Part shown: positions 34,179 through 46,039 of the stretch, piece by piece
Position numbering within the stretch: position 1 is the first letter of the stretch
Layout: the number at the start of each line of letters is the position of its first letter
Assembly (NCBI GenBank): GCA_951804985.1
Contig: OX638131.1
Span: forward strand, 106,598,464 to 106,662,463
DNA length: 64,000 bases
Origin: Dryomyza anilis
Taxonomy: Eukaryota; Arthropoda; Insecta; Diptera; Dryomyzidae
Direction: 5' to 3'
The notes under the pieces: model-generated
Database searches by the model: none
The model's input: only the letters and a program-made list of their open reading frames with translations
What the model was told of the DNA's origin: nothing
Position numbers and translations under genes: made by a program

Positions 34179-35125
34179 CACAGAAAAAAATATTGAACGT
34201 ATATATAACAATTGATATTAATAGCAAACAAAATCGTATTCCAATTAAAAATATAAATGTATTTACTAATTAATTAATTGTATTTACACATTTTTTAATT
34301 CAAATATTAATAGGAATTAATTTAATATAATTTCAATACAACTAAATCTTTAATAGTATTAACTACTTTTATTTGTTACTTTTGATTTATTCATTTTCTT
34401 AAATTGCAACACTGTTTTTTTCTTCTGGATTTCATTTTGTTTGTGCGTCTCGTGCATCGGCGGCGTCGTTCAGTTTCTTCTAACATAATTTTCTACTACG
34501 TTGCTATTTTAAAACAGTATATTGCATTATTTAGTGTATGTTATGTTATTAAAGCATTAAATGGCTCAATTTATTTTTGCTGTCAAGAATTTGAACAAAC
34601 AGCTTATAATACTCATTTTGTTGCATATTGAATCATTAAAAAGCGAATATCAAATTTTATGTTTGACTCAATTAATTGACTCAATTGTAGAAGTTGTGAA
34701 AACTGACTTCGTTAAAACATTCTTTAGGTTGAAAGAATTTTACAAAGCATATCAAACAGTATAAATACTTATTTAATATTTATTTTATGTTATATATTGA
34801 ATTAAATTATTTTTATTTCCATATGTTTTTATTCGACAAATATTTTATTTAATTTAACAAAATATTTAATAGATCCAATTTCTATCGAATGAAATTTTTA
34901 ATTGATGTTACTAATTAATTAATTAATTAATGATTTAAAAATTCCCAATAAAAAATATAATCAATATGACAACAAAAATTAATTAAAGTTTCTCCAATTA
35001 ACATATACTAATTATTACGAATATGGAATTCAATGCTACTAAAAGTTACTTCGGCTAAGTTTCAATTAAAAATTAATTGGATTGATTAACATTTTTGTTA
35101 TATTTACACACTATTTTTTTCTGTG
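34179..35125. mobile_element. Larger relative of MITE subfamily A (947 bp)
   Basis: Ends CACAGAAAAAAATATTGAACG and, on the minus strand, CACAGAAAAAAATAGTGTG. Both arms continue with ATATAACAA and a TTAAT-rich segment resembling the 278-643 element. TA precedes it (34177-34178); TG follows, so the right TA may be mutated. The interior contains frames of 75 and 67 codons (34404, 34561) with no recognised motif and a short segment of more even composition at 34400-34480. Whether this interior is captured sequence or a decayed transposase is not clear. Confidence 0.65.
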
Positions 35126-35249
35126 TGTAGTTGTTCTTTTTCTACTATATATTGAAGTAATGTAAAGTGTAGTAAGAAAAATATTATGTGAATTATAAAA
35201 AAAAAATGTTCTTAATCGAAATAAGACTTATATTTGGTTTTTTGTTTTA

Positions 35250-36760
35250 GTCCGTTTTCTTTGTTACATATTTTTTTTTAGTGTTTTTGCTCATTATGTG
35301 TTTGTTTTTTTATTCTGTTTTTATTTTTGTGTTTATCTTTTGTTTTTGTTTCATTTGGTTTCTGCTCTCTTTGCCTTTTGTGTTTTACCCTTTTCGTTTT
35401 ACTTTGGTTTTGACTATCCTTAGTAGAAATTTTGGTAGGGCCATGGACATGAAGTGATCATGTCTTTATTTCAGATGATCGGGATATGACGAGGCCCATA
35501 ATGTCCTTGTAACGCAGTGTCCTGATCATGTATTGACCTCAGGCCATGATCATGTACTGATCGGGCAATTCCCCATTTTAATATTTACCGGACAATTGCC
35601 TTGTCTGAGCCCGAGCATAATAGATGCTTATTTCGTTATGAGGAACAAATAATGTAGCTATGATCGGGAACATTGACTGTTAAGATAATGTAAACCCTGC
35701 TATGGTAAACATGATAAGGGCAAAGGCAATGATCATATTTTCTCTAATAGGGCTTACCCAACGAAAACCCTATCATTTCCCGATGGCGCATCGGGCAAAT
35801 TTCTACTAGGGATTCTGTATTTAATTTTTTTTGCGTTTTTCTGTTTTTAATGTTGATTTGGTTTTTGAAATTGTCTTTGATTTTGTTTTTAATTTTAATG
35901 TTTTTTTTTTGCTTTTGGTATTGTTTTTACATTTTTCTTTTTGCTTTTGAGTTTTTACTATTGTTTTTGCATTTTTACTTACTTTTTGTGTATTTTTTTT
36001 GTGTTTGTATATTTCTGATTTTTAGTTTTTGCTTTTGTATTTTTGTATTTTTGATTTTGTGTTTTTATTTTTGCATTTTTTCTTTTGTTTTTTAATTGTT
36101 TTTTTTTGTGTTTGTACATTTTGCTTTTTAGTTTTTGCTTTTGTATTTTTGATTTTGTTTTTGTGTTTTTGTTTTTGCATCTTTTCTTTTGTTTTTTATT
36201 TTTCTTTAGCTTTTAAGTTTTTACTAATGTTTTTGTGTTTTAGCTTTTTGTATTTTTGATTATGTTTATGTGTTTTTGTTTGCATTTTTTCTATTGTTTT
36301 TATTTTTCTTTAGCTTTTGTGTTTTTCTATTGTTTTCGATTTTGTGTTATTGCTTTTCTTTTTGTTTCAGTTTTTGTCTGTTTTTCACTTGTCTTTTGTT
36401 TATACTTTTGTTTTGTGTTTTTGAACTTGTTTTTAATTATCGCTTTGTGTTTTTACTTTTGTTTTTATGTTTATGCTCTTGTTTTTTTTGGTTTTGCTTT
36501 TGTTTTTGCTTTTATATTTTTGATTTTGTATTTTTGTTTATACCTATGAATTTGTTTTTAATATTTACTTTTGCTTATGTGTTTTTTCTTTAGTGTCTTT
36601 GCTTTTGTGTGTTTGCTTTTTTGTTTTTGATTTAGTGTTCTTCTTTTGTTTTTGTGTTTTTTATGTGGTTTTGCATTTGCATTTGCCTGTTTTTTTTTTT
36701 GCTTGTGTTGTTTTGCATTTGCTTTTTTATGTTATTGCTCTGCAAATTGCAAGTAACCCA
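35250..36760 (+). repeat. TTTTTG-rich degenerate array
   Basis: Words such as GTTTTTGCTTTTGTATTTTTGA repeat irregularly over about 1.1 kb, excluding a MITE at 35418-35811. The plus-strand frames made mostly of Phe, Cys and Leu are translations of the repeat, not genes. Confidence 0.88.
35418..35811. mobile_element. Small DNA element with CCYTAGTAGAAATTT ends
   Basis: A less AT-rich 394-bp segment interrupts the TTTTTG array. Its left end CCTTAGTAGAAATTT matches the right end, CCCTAGTAGAAATTT on the minus strand. The interior has repeated TGATCATGTA and TGATCGGG words. No open frame of interest is present, and a target duplication is not obvious. It is consistent with a non-autonomous DNA transposon of unknown superfamily. 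Confidence 0.65.
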
Positions 36761-37845
36761 AACGAAGTCAAGCAACACGAACTTCGTATTTGAAATAGTC
36801 AAACCCTGTTCAAAGACGCGGTCTGTCAAAAAAAGAAAATTCGATTAAATAAGTCCCTAAATTAGAAACAGGAGGTTGAAAATTAAAAATTTCGTTTGCC
36901 ACAAAAATAAATATTGTCGTTTTTATTGTTGGTCCATTTGATATGAAATACCATAATACGTAAATTTAAAATGTTTTTTTTGATTAAAATTAAATCTAAT
37001 ATTAAAAGAATATATAGTAAAATAAAATATAAAATTTTATTTTTAATTTTATTTTTTTTTATTAAATATTTCATCTTTTGAAATTAAAAACAAAGGCTAG
37101 TTTTCACTTGACATTATCTGCACTAGTTGTTGTACAACAAGCATTTGTAATTCTTTTTTTAGTATTCATTTTTTTTTTAGAAAATCTACTAAATGTTTAA
37201 AGTCATCAAATGAATGCCAAATGTGTGCGCAAATTGTTTTCGGTTGGGAAAGATACTTTGAAAAGCATTTTCACGGTTACGTGTTTTTCTGCGGCTCATC
37301 ATTAACACTATTCATGGTGCTGAGGTGGAAGATAGATGTAGATGTTGTTGATGATGATATTGTTGATGTTGATGATGTGGTTGAGGTTGATAATATCATA
37401 TACCTGCTGATGAAGTGGAGCTGTTGGTTGATGCCACAATTCTATTTCTTTTTTTTTAAGGAATCTCAACCAACACTAATAAAAATGTGTTAACAAGCTA
37501 AACGAAAGCTCTTTATGTGTGTGTGGTTATTTTTATTTTATATTTACGAGCATTTTGCTAAAATAAACTTTATGGACAGCTACAGAAGCGGAAACAACAA
37601 CTGCAACAACAAAAGCAACAATATCAACATCTGAAGCAGCAGCAGCATCATCAAAAACATCCAACCAACAAATAAACAAAAGCAACCAACCACTACGTCA
37701 ACGTGGCGCATCTAATGAATGCATATTTGTCTATAGACACACGGACGGACAGTTGGAGAGACACACATACCGACCGACACAGACATATATGAAGCACCTT
37801 TCTATGAGCTGTCATATTTGCGACATTTTATGTTTTTTTTTTAGG
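36761..37845. other. Low-repeat spacer with trinucleotide-rich island
   Basis: 36870-37080 is very AT-rich. 37200-37840 is more complex, with GATGTTGATGAT (37338-37400) and CAACAACTGC/GCAGCAGCAGC runs (37590-37660). The 90-codon frame at 37221 crosses the GAT run and is not credible as a gene. Confidence 0.45.
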
Positions 37846-38585
37846 TTTTTATACCCTACACTAAGAGTGAAAGGGTATATTCAGTTTGGTACGCGTTTGT
37901 AACACCCAGAAGGAAGCATCTCCGGTATGGAAAAGTATATATATTCTTGATCAGCATGACCTCCTGAGTCGATTTAGCGATGTCCGTCTGTCCGTCTGTC
38001 TGTCTGTCCGTCTGTCTGTCCGTCTGTCTGTCTGTCTGTCTGTCTGTTGAAATCCCTAAGACTTTTAAAATTGAAGAGCTAGATAAATGAAACTTATAAC
38101 TTAGATTACTAATATACCTACGCTGTATGTGCGAAAAAATTGGTCGGTCCATTGTGACCTATGATCCGACCACTTATGTTCAAATACCTCATATAAAATT
38201 TACATATACAGATCAATTTTACTGTATACGTGCTTAGGTAAACTTTTTTGGTCAAATATGTATTGACATCATGCTCAAATACATGATAATAATGTTTTCC
38301 GGCGAAAAGACTTGTGGTTCACCAAAAAAGAAATCGATATTCGGTACACCTACCCATATGTAAATATGGGTATCAAATGAATGGAAATTCTTCAGCGATT
38401 GAATGTTTGTAGTTATTTTCAGGATTCGTATACCCTGGTGACCTATATATCACTTTGAATGGTAACCACACATATGTGTAGGGTATTTATAGTCGGCTTA
38501 GACCGACTATAATTTTGATAATCCGAACTATCATAATTACACCTACTTTAAAATTTCCCATGTGATCTAACCTTCCCAACTGGTT
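37846..38585 (+). mobile_element. mini-me-type element, copy 2
   Basis: About 740 bp from TTTTTATACCCTACACTAAG to CTTCCCAACTGGTT. The core TATATATTCTTGATCAGCAT near 37937 is followed by CCTCCTGAGTCGATTTAGCG and a GTCY tract at 37980-38048. The right end contains TATAGTCGGC-TTAGA-CCGACTATA, a hairpin shared by all copies. It is very similar to copies 3 and 4. Confidence 0.9.
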
Positions 38586-39302
38586 TTTTATTACTTTTTT
38601 AAGTTTTTTTTTTAAGTTTTTTTATTTTTATTTTTTAGTTCCCATACTTCTTTTAGTATTTTGTATGCAAAGAACTAAGCTTTCAAAAGTCAAAGGCAAT
38701 TTTATCCTTGACGAATCCTTCGTATAACGTGCGGAAGACAGTTACGAAGCACAGACACACAGTCACACAGAGATAAATGTATCCTTTATAAAAGTAGCTA
38801 TACAAATAGATATAAATTTTGTAGATTGGCGACCGAAATAAATGTGACAAACTTTCACTTCATTTGATTTTTCTTCATTCGCGTCATCTACTTTTTTAGA
38901 TTGTCTCCTTCTTCCTTGTTTCATTTTAATATGATTTTTTTTTAGTTATTCTGTTTCTCTGAAATATTTTCTTTTTGTTCTTTTTTACATTGTTCTTATT
39001 CATTTTTTTTTATTTATATTCTTTTTCTTATTCTTTTATTTTCTGTTTCCGTCTTCTTTTTATATCTTTCTTCATTAATTTTATTTCTATTCTTTATTTT
39101 CTCTCTTTTCATTATTTTATTTCTTTTATTTTGCTCATTCTTTTATTTTGCCTGTTATTATCTTTTTCTCTTTCTTTTGTTCTCGTTTTTTTTTTCCTTC
39201 TTTCTTTTCTTTTTTTTTCATTCTTTCTTTCTTTTAGTTCTTTTTTTCTTTCTTTGTTTCTTTTTTTTTTCATTACTTGTTTATTTCAGTCTTTCTTCAT
39301 TC

Positions 39303-39540
<238 letters not shown>

Positions 39541-40060
39541 TTCTTTGTTTCTTTGTTTCTTTGTTTCTTTGTTTCTTTGTTTCTTTGTTTCTTTGTTTCT
39601 TTGTTTCTTTGTTTCTTTGTTTCTTTGTTTCTTTGTTTCTTTGTTTCTTTGTTTCTTTGTTTCTTTGTTTCATTGTTTCTTTGTTTCTTTGTTTCTTTGT
39701 TTCTTTGTTTCTTTGTTTCTTTGTTTCTTTGTTTCTTTGTTTCTTTGTTTCTTTGTTTCTTTGTTTCTTTGTTTCTTTGTTTCTTTGTTTCTTTGTTTCT
39801 TTGTTTCTTTGTTTCTTTGTTTCTTTGTTTCTTTGTTTCTTTGTTTCTTTGTTTCTTTGTTTCTTTGTTTCTTTGTTTCTTTGTTTCTTTGTTTCTTTGT
39901 TTCTTTGTTTCTTTGTTTCTTTGTTTCTTTGTTTCTTTGTTTCTTTGTTTCTTTGTTTCTTTGTTTCTTTGTTTCTTTGTTTCTTTGTTTCTTTGTTTCT
40001 TTGTTTCTTTGTTTCTTTGTTTCTTTGTTTCTTTGTTTTTTTGTTTCTTTGTTTCTTTGT
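39541..40060 (+). repeat. (TTTCTTTG)n microsatellite
   Basis: About 65 octamer units with very few variants: a CATTG unit near 39670 and an extra T near 40037. Open in all frames because the octamer contains no stop in any phase. Confidence 0.98.
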
Positions 40061-41358
40061 TTTACCTTTACCTTTACCTTTACCTTTACCTTTACCTTTA
40101 CCTTTACCTTTAACTTTACCTTTACCTTTACCTTTACCTTTACCTTTACCTTTACCTTTACCTTTACCTTTACCTTTACCTTTACCTTTACCTTTACCTT
40201 TACCTTTACCTTTACCTTTACCTTTACCTTTACCTTTACCTTTACCTTTACCTTTACCTTTACCTTTACCTTTACCTTTACCTTTACCTTTACCTTTACC
40301 TTTACCTTTACCTTTACCTTTACCTTTACCTTTACCTTTACCTTTACCTTTACCTTTACCTTTACCTTTACCTTTACCTTTACCTTTACCTTTACCTTTA
40401 CCTTTACCTTTACCTTTACCTTTACCTTTACCTTTACCTTTACCTTTACCTTTACCTTTACCTTTACCTTTACCTTTACCTTTACCTTTACCTTTACCTT
40501 TACCTTTACCTTTACCTTTACCTTTACCTTTACCTTTACCTTTACCTTTACCTTTACCTTTACCTTTACCTTTACCTTTACCTTTACCTTTACCTTTACC
40601 TTTACCTTTACCTTTACCTTTACCTTTACCTTTACCTTTACCTTTACCTTTACCTTTACCTTTACCTTTACCTTTACCTTTACCTTTACCTTTACCTTTA
40701 CCTTTACCTTTACCTTTACCTTTACCTTTACCTTTACCTTTACCTTTACCTTTACCTTTACCTTTACCTTTACCTTTACCTTTACCTTTACCTTTACCTT
40801 TACCTTTACCTTTACCTTTACCTTTACCTTTACCTTTACCTTTACCTTTACCTTTACCTTTACCTTTACCTTTACCTTTACCTTTACCTTTACCTTTACC
40901 TTTACCTTTACCTTTACCTTTACCTTTACCTTTACCTTTACCTTTACCTTTACCTTTACCTTTACCTTTACCTTTACCTTTACCTTTACCTTTACCTTTA
41001 CCTTTACCTTTACCTTTACCTTTACCTTTACCTTTACCTTTACCTTTACCTTTACCTTTACCTTTACCTTTACCTTTACCTTTACCTTTACCTTTACCTT
41101 TACCTTTACCTTTACCTTTACCTTTACCTTTACCTTTACCTTTACCTTTACCTTTACCTTTACCTTTACCTTTACCTTTACCTTTACCTTTACCTTTACC
41201 TTTACCTTTACCTTTACCTTTACCTTTACCTTTACCTTTACCTTTACCTTTACCTTTACCTTTACCTTTACCTTTACCTTTACCTTTACCTTTACCTTTA
41301 CCTTTACCTTTACCTTTACCTTTACCTTTACCTTTACCTTTACCTTTACCTTTACCTT
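40061..41358 (+). repeat. (TTTACC)n hexamer array, ~216 units
   Basis: About 1.3 kb of TTTACC with a single visible variant unit (TAACTTT near 40111). Because six is a multiple of three, every frame is open on both strands, which produces frames of 873, 777 and 571 codons made of Thr-Phe, Leu-Pro or Lys-Val repeats. These are not genes. The array is internal and does not match the TTAGG telomere repeat found in other insects. Confidence 0.98.
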
Positions 41359-42170
41359 CTTTATCTCATCCCATATTCTCTTCAATTCCAGGCTCTTTTT
41401 CTTGCCTCCTCTTTCTTTTCTTCAACGTTTTTTTTCTCTCAAACCTCTTTTATTGCACGGCCTTCATATGTCGCATAAATCACAGCCGCATAAAAGATTT
41501 GTATCCGTAGAAATAGACAAGACATACCCAACAAATGGCCCAAAATCACACACACACACTCACATATATCACAAAAGCCCTATAAAAGTTTCATGACCGC
41601 AAAGCTTTGTAACGGCATCTCGAGTAGTGCGAACTTTTTATCTGCTCAGCTTCATCATCAGTAGCCAGGCTTTGGCTGGGCTTTAACTTCTGCTACTTTT
41701 GGCCTGTTCTCTTTTTACATAAATCAGTTTTTCCTGATGATGATGATGGCGATGTTTTTGTTTTTATAGTTACTACTATTGTTTTTGTTGTTATTGTTGC
41801 TACTACTATTGCTGTCAGTTTTCTTTTGACATTTTCTGCGTCATTGCGCTGCTGTTGCTGCGATAGACAGACAGCCAGACGGACATATAGAAAGACAGAC
41901 AGACGGTTATATATGAAGCTGGCTGACGTTTGTTATTTGTTTGTGCCGCTTGATGAATGCGCATTTGCTAATTTATATCCGGCTTTTTTGCGTCTGTTGA
42001 TTCTTTGGCACAAATTAAGTTTGTGTGACAGCAACTATTGCAACTGCTGGACGACAAGTTTGCAGCAATTGGCAAAAACGTTTGCTTTATATAGTTTTTA
42101 AAAAGTTTTATTATGTTGCAGTTTTTCGGATGTTTAAATTTTAATATTTATTTTAAACTTTTGGTAATAT
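41359..42170. other. Low-repeat island
   Basis: More even composition than its surroundings, with GATGATGATGG and TGTTGTTATTG runs (41730-41810), a (CA)n tract near 41550 and GACAGACAGCCAGACGGACA (41864). A 91-codon frame at 41826 is unrecognised and not called. Confidence 0.45.
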
Positions 42171-43845
42171 TTTACGAAAGCTTTTTATAAACGAAAGGAA
42201 AAGGTTTAACATAGATAATTTTGTCAAAGAACAAACTTTTAGTTTTATAAGAAAGTGATATATGCACATACAAAATTTATATTTATTAAATAAACACATT
42301 TTTATTGTAAAAGCTTTGCAAAAAATGTATTTAGTAAAATATTTACCAAAAAGCTTTCTATAAAAGATTACCAAAGAGCTTTATCTAAAAAATCTTTCTG
42401 TAAAAGCTGATAGAAAGAAATTTCTCAATACGAGCTTATTAAAATATATATATTTTTTTGTTTATGTTGATGTTTATAAAAGCTTTAACAAACACTTTTC
42501 GTAAATGTATGACTTACGAGCTTTATATAAAATGCTTTTTAAAAAAGTTACAAAAATACTAAAACGATAATTTTTGATAAGAATTTGTTAAGCTGAAACT
42601 AAAAGCTTTATTAACAGCTTTTCCAATATTTTTTTTTCATATATGAATAAAAAACAATTTTTGTTTAAATGCACCAAAAAGCTTTTAATATTTTGTTGTA
42701 AATGCTTTTAACTTGATTTGTTTTTCCAAAAGCTTACCAAAAGCTTTTTTGAAAATCTAATATAAAGCTAAAGCCCAGCAAAATATGATAAAAAGCTTAC
42801 CAAAAGCTTTTTTAAGAAGTATACCATGTTCTTTCTAATTCTCAAAAGTTTTTTATTTATCTTACCAAAAGATTTTCAAAAATGATATGCTTTTTAAAAT
42901 CGTTTTTTAAAAACAAAAATGTTTTTAATACATTTTTTTCCTGAAATCTTAAAAAAAATTAAAAAGTTTTCCAAAATCTTACCAAAATCTTTTTTTGAAA
43001 AGCTTAATAAGATATAGAGCTCTCCAAAAAAATTGGATAAAAAGAGATTTCAAAAAGTTTATCAACACTTTTTTATACCCTACACCTATGAGGTACAGGT
43101 TATATTAAGCATAAATAAGAACTTAAATTGAGATATACAATTAAATATCCCACATTAATATAACCACGAAAGGTGTAGGGTCTTCCATAGTCGGGCCCGA
43201 CCGACTATTAAAGTCCGTCCCATAAGACCGAACTTAGCCAACTCATTTATCTTAGTAAATGATTTACCAAAAGCTTTAAAATCATGCAAAAAGCTTTTTA
43301 AAAACCAAAAGCATTAAATTTAAAGCAAAAGCTTTAAACATGTTTTTATCTGAAATATTAAAAAAAAAATTAAAAAGTTTTCAAAAGCTTACCAAACTCT
43401 TTTTTAAAACAAAAGGCTTACTAAAATATAAAGCTTCCCAAAATATTTGATAAAAAAAGCTTTCCAAGAGCTTTTTTTAAGAAGTTTACCGAGAGCTTTA
43501 AAAAGCTTATCAACATTTTTTATCTTATCAAATGATTTTCAAAAATAATACGAAAAGTTTAAAAAAATGTAAAAAAACTTCTTAAAGGCTAGCAAAAATT
43601 ACTTAAAAAGCTTTTAAAAACTTTAAGAAGCTTTTAAAAAAGTTCAAAAAGCTTTTAATAATCTTTAAAAAGCTTTCAAAAATGTTTTTATAAAGATTAG
43701 CAAAAGTTTTAAAAAATGTTTACCAATAACTTTAAAAAACTAACTGAAAGTTTAAAAAAACAAAAAAAAAACTTTTTTAAATGAAAAAATTCTTACCAAA
43801 ATCTTTTGAATTGTCCAAGAAGCTAATATAAAATAAACTGTTTAT
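42171..43845. repeat. AAAAGCTTTT-rich degenerate array
   Basis: Words such as TTACCAAAAGCTTTTT recur irregularly over about 1.6 kb; the core AAAAGCTTTT is a perfect dyad. Unit spacing is irregular, so this is a decayed array. It is interrupted by the small element at 43070-43245. Confidence 0.8.
43070..43245 (+). mobile_element. Internally deleted relative of mini-me
   Basis: Begins TTTTTATACCCTACACC and ends with GGTGTAGGG, then TAGTCGGGCCCGACCGACTA and AACTTAGCCAACT. This parallels both ends of the mini-me copies, including the CGGNC hairpin, but the core and GTCY tract are absent. Confidence 0.65.
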
Positions 43846-43849
43846 ATGT

Positions 43850-45540
43850 ACTAATTATAAAAAAAGTTAATAGCTCTAAATAAAACTAGTTATAATTTAA
43901 TTTTTTATCGATTAAATTTAAGCTTTTTAAATTGATTTTATCGTATGTTATAAACCATCGTAGGCTATTTGAATTATGCGCAAAATTAAATGGTTTAATA
44001 CAGCCAGCCTAAAATTGCTAATTGCATGGATTGCTGATATGTCAACCCAAAGGATTTTCTGCAAATTCAGCAAATGTTGCTGCTGTTGCTGCACAAACAC
44101 AATTGAACTTCCGTCAACAAATGACATATTTTTGCAAAATTTAGTGCTTGCGAACAACAATTATTCCAATCAACTGAATGAAAACGACCATAATGATAAT
44201 GATGATGTTGCCATGGTCGTTGTTGATGTTGATGACTATGTTGATGATGATAATGTTGATAATGATGATGATGAGAATGTTGAGGAAAATGTTTATGATG
44301 ATGGCGGTTCAATTACCAGCACAATCAAGCAAATTTCCAAACAACCACCTCCTTCATATTCTTTGAATGCGGAAATTGTAGCCGATGGCGACCAGCACTG
44401 ACTGCATTATTGATGAACAAACGCTGTAAATACGGCGTCACTGGCAGCGTCACTGATGTCATTTTCAAGGATATGCGGTGACGCTACATAAGACGATACA
44501 GATGCAAACCGAACCCTCTTTTTCCTATCCATCCCCGCCACCCTTTTTGCCTTTGTATGTGGCAACATTTACGCAATTTATGCAAAATGCGCTGAGTTGT
44601 TTCCACTGAGTAAAAGGCAGACATACGCCAAGATAGACAGACAGTAGAAGGACCTGCCTGCTGCTGCTGGCCTGGCCATTGAGTCCTGCAGTCCGAAGGT
44701 CCTTTGGCTTGGTTGTGCATGCAAAATGGCTAAAAGTATCTGCAGCATGCAGATTTTGTGGCCAACAACTGACGTTTATGTGACAAAGTTTGCCTCGATT
44801 CATGATGCTTATGGTGCGCGGTAAGGTGCAGCGATTTTTCAACTTTAAAAGGACGAAAAGTAGCAAAAATCTACTTGCATAAATTTACAAACACACACAC
44901 ACAGAAACCAACACATATTACGTTGATATTTGCGAATACATTAAAGCGAAAGACAGCAATTCAGAATAGGGTATGAAATACAATTGATGTTTGGTATGGA
45001 AAAATGGAATAAAGTAGAAGAAGAAAAAAGCATTTTGAGGAAGCGCAAAAAATATACAAAAAAAAAAATTCATTTATTATGTTTTTTTTTTTAAGTGACA
45101 GGATTTTATTATATTTAGAAATCTAAATTTTTGATAATAAATAAATTTGTTTTATTCAAAAAACTTTGTAAAGTTAAAAGTTTTTTTTCAATAATTCATA
45201 AACTAAATTGTTCCAAATAAAGCTTTTATATATTGCTATATTTTTCTTTTAGTCTATAAAGCTTGATCAGATCAAAAACTGATTTTTGGAATAAGTTAAA
45301 AATCTTTTTTCTACAGCTTTTTCTTCTAAAAAAATAAAAGCTGTCCGAGAAATATTCCAGTTCAGAATATATGCTTAAGAGTTATTTATAAAAATTTCAT
45401 TAAAATACAAAAATATCCAGTTAGGTGGATTTTTTTTAGAAAGTCCGGATTTTCAAGCACTGATTTGAAGTTTTTTTTAAAGAATCCTGTTTGCATTTCT
45501 TTTTTGATTTTTTTTTTTTTTTTGTTGCAAAAAGTTATTG
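43850..45540. other. Low-repeat island with GAT microsatellite
   Basis: 43940-44940 is the most complex non-repetitive stretch in this half of the window. It holds a GATGAT/GTTGAT run at 44187-44300. A 141-codon plus-strand frame (43976-44401) crosses that run, giving Asp-rich residues 68-110. Opposed frames of 81 codons (minus, 44067-44312) and 113 codons (minus, 44525-44866) also exist. None resembles a known family. A short (CA)n tract lies at 44891-44903. Confidence 0.45.
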
Positions 45541-45544
45541 TCAG

Positions 45545-46030
45545 CGAAAAGTTATTTAAAAAAAAGCTCTTTTTAAAAAAAGCTATTTTTAACAAAAGCT
45601 CTTTTTAACAAAAGCTCTTTTTAACAAAAGCTCTTTTTAACAAAAGCTCTTTAAAAAAAAATTCTTTTTAACAAAAACTCTTTTTAACGAAAGCTCTTTT
45701 TTAACAAAAGCTCTTTTTAACAAAAGCTCTTTTTAACAAAAGCTCTTTTTAACAAAAGCTCTTTTTAACAAAAGCTCTTTTTAACAAAAGCTATTTTTAA
45801 CAAAAGCGCTTTTTAACAAAAGCTCTTTTTAACAAAAGCTCTTTTTAACAATAGCTCTTTTTAACAAAAGCGCTTTTTAACAAAAGTTCTTTTTAACAAA
45901 AGCGCTTTTTAACAAAAGCTCTTTTTAACAAAAGCTCTTTTTAACAAAAGCTCTTTTTAACAAAAGGTCTTTTTAACAAAAGCTCTTTTTTTAAAGCTCT
46001 TTTTAACAAAAGTTTTTTTTTTGTTACCAA
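45545..46030 (+). repeat. 16-bp minisatellite (AAAAGCTCTTTTTAAC)
   Basis: About 27-30 units of AAAAGCTCTTTTTAAC, with single-base variants such as GCGCTT and GCTATT. The unit can form a short AAAAG/CTTTT hairpin. Confidence 0.95.
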
Positions 46031-46039
46031 AGCTCTTTT

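Noticed and set aside
35850..36848. Plus-strand Phe/Cys-rich frames resembling membrane proteins
   Set aside because: They come from the TTTTTG-rich low-complexity array and have no recognisable motif or composition other than that array.
40061..41358. Telomere-like repeat
   Set aside because: TTTACC does not match the insect TTAGG repeat, which flies have lost in any case, and the array lies in the interior of the window between other sequences.
43976..44401. 141-codon frame with an Asp-rich middle
   Set aside because: The acidic part is a GAT microsatellite, an opposite frame overlaps it, and no family is recognisable.
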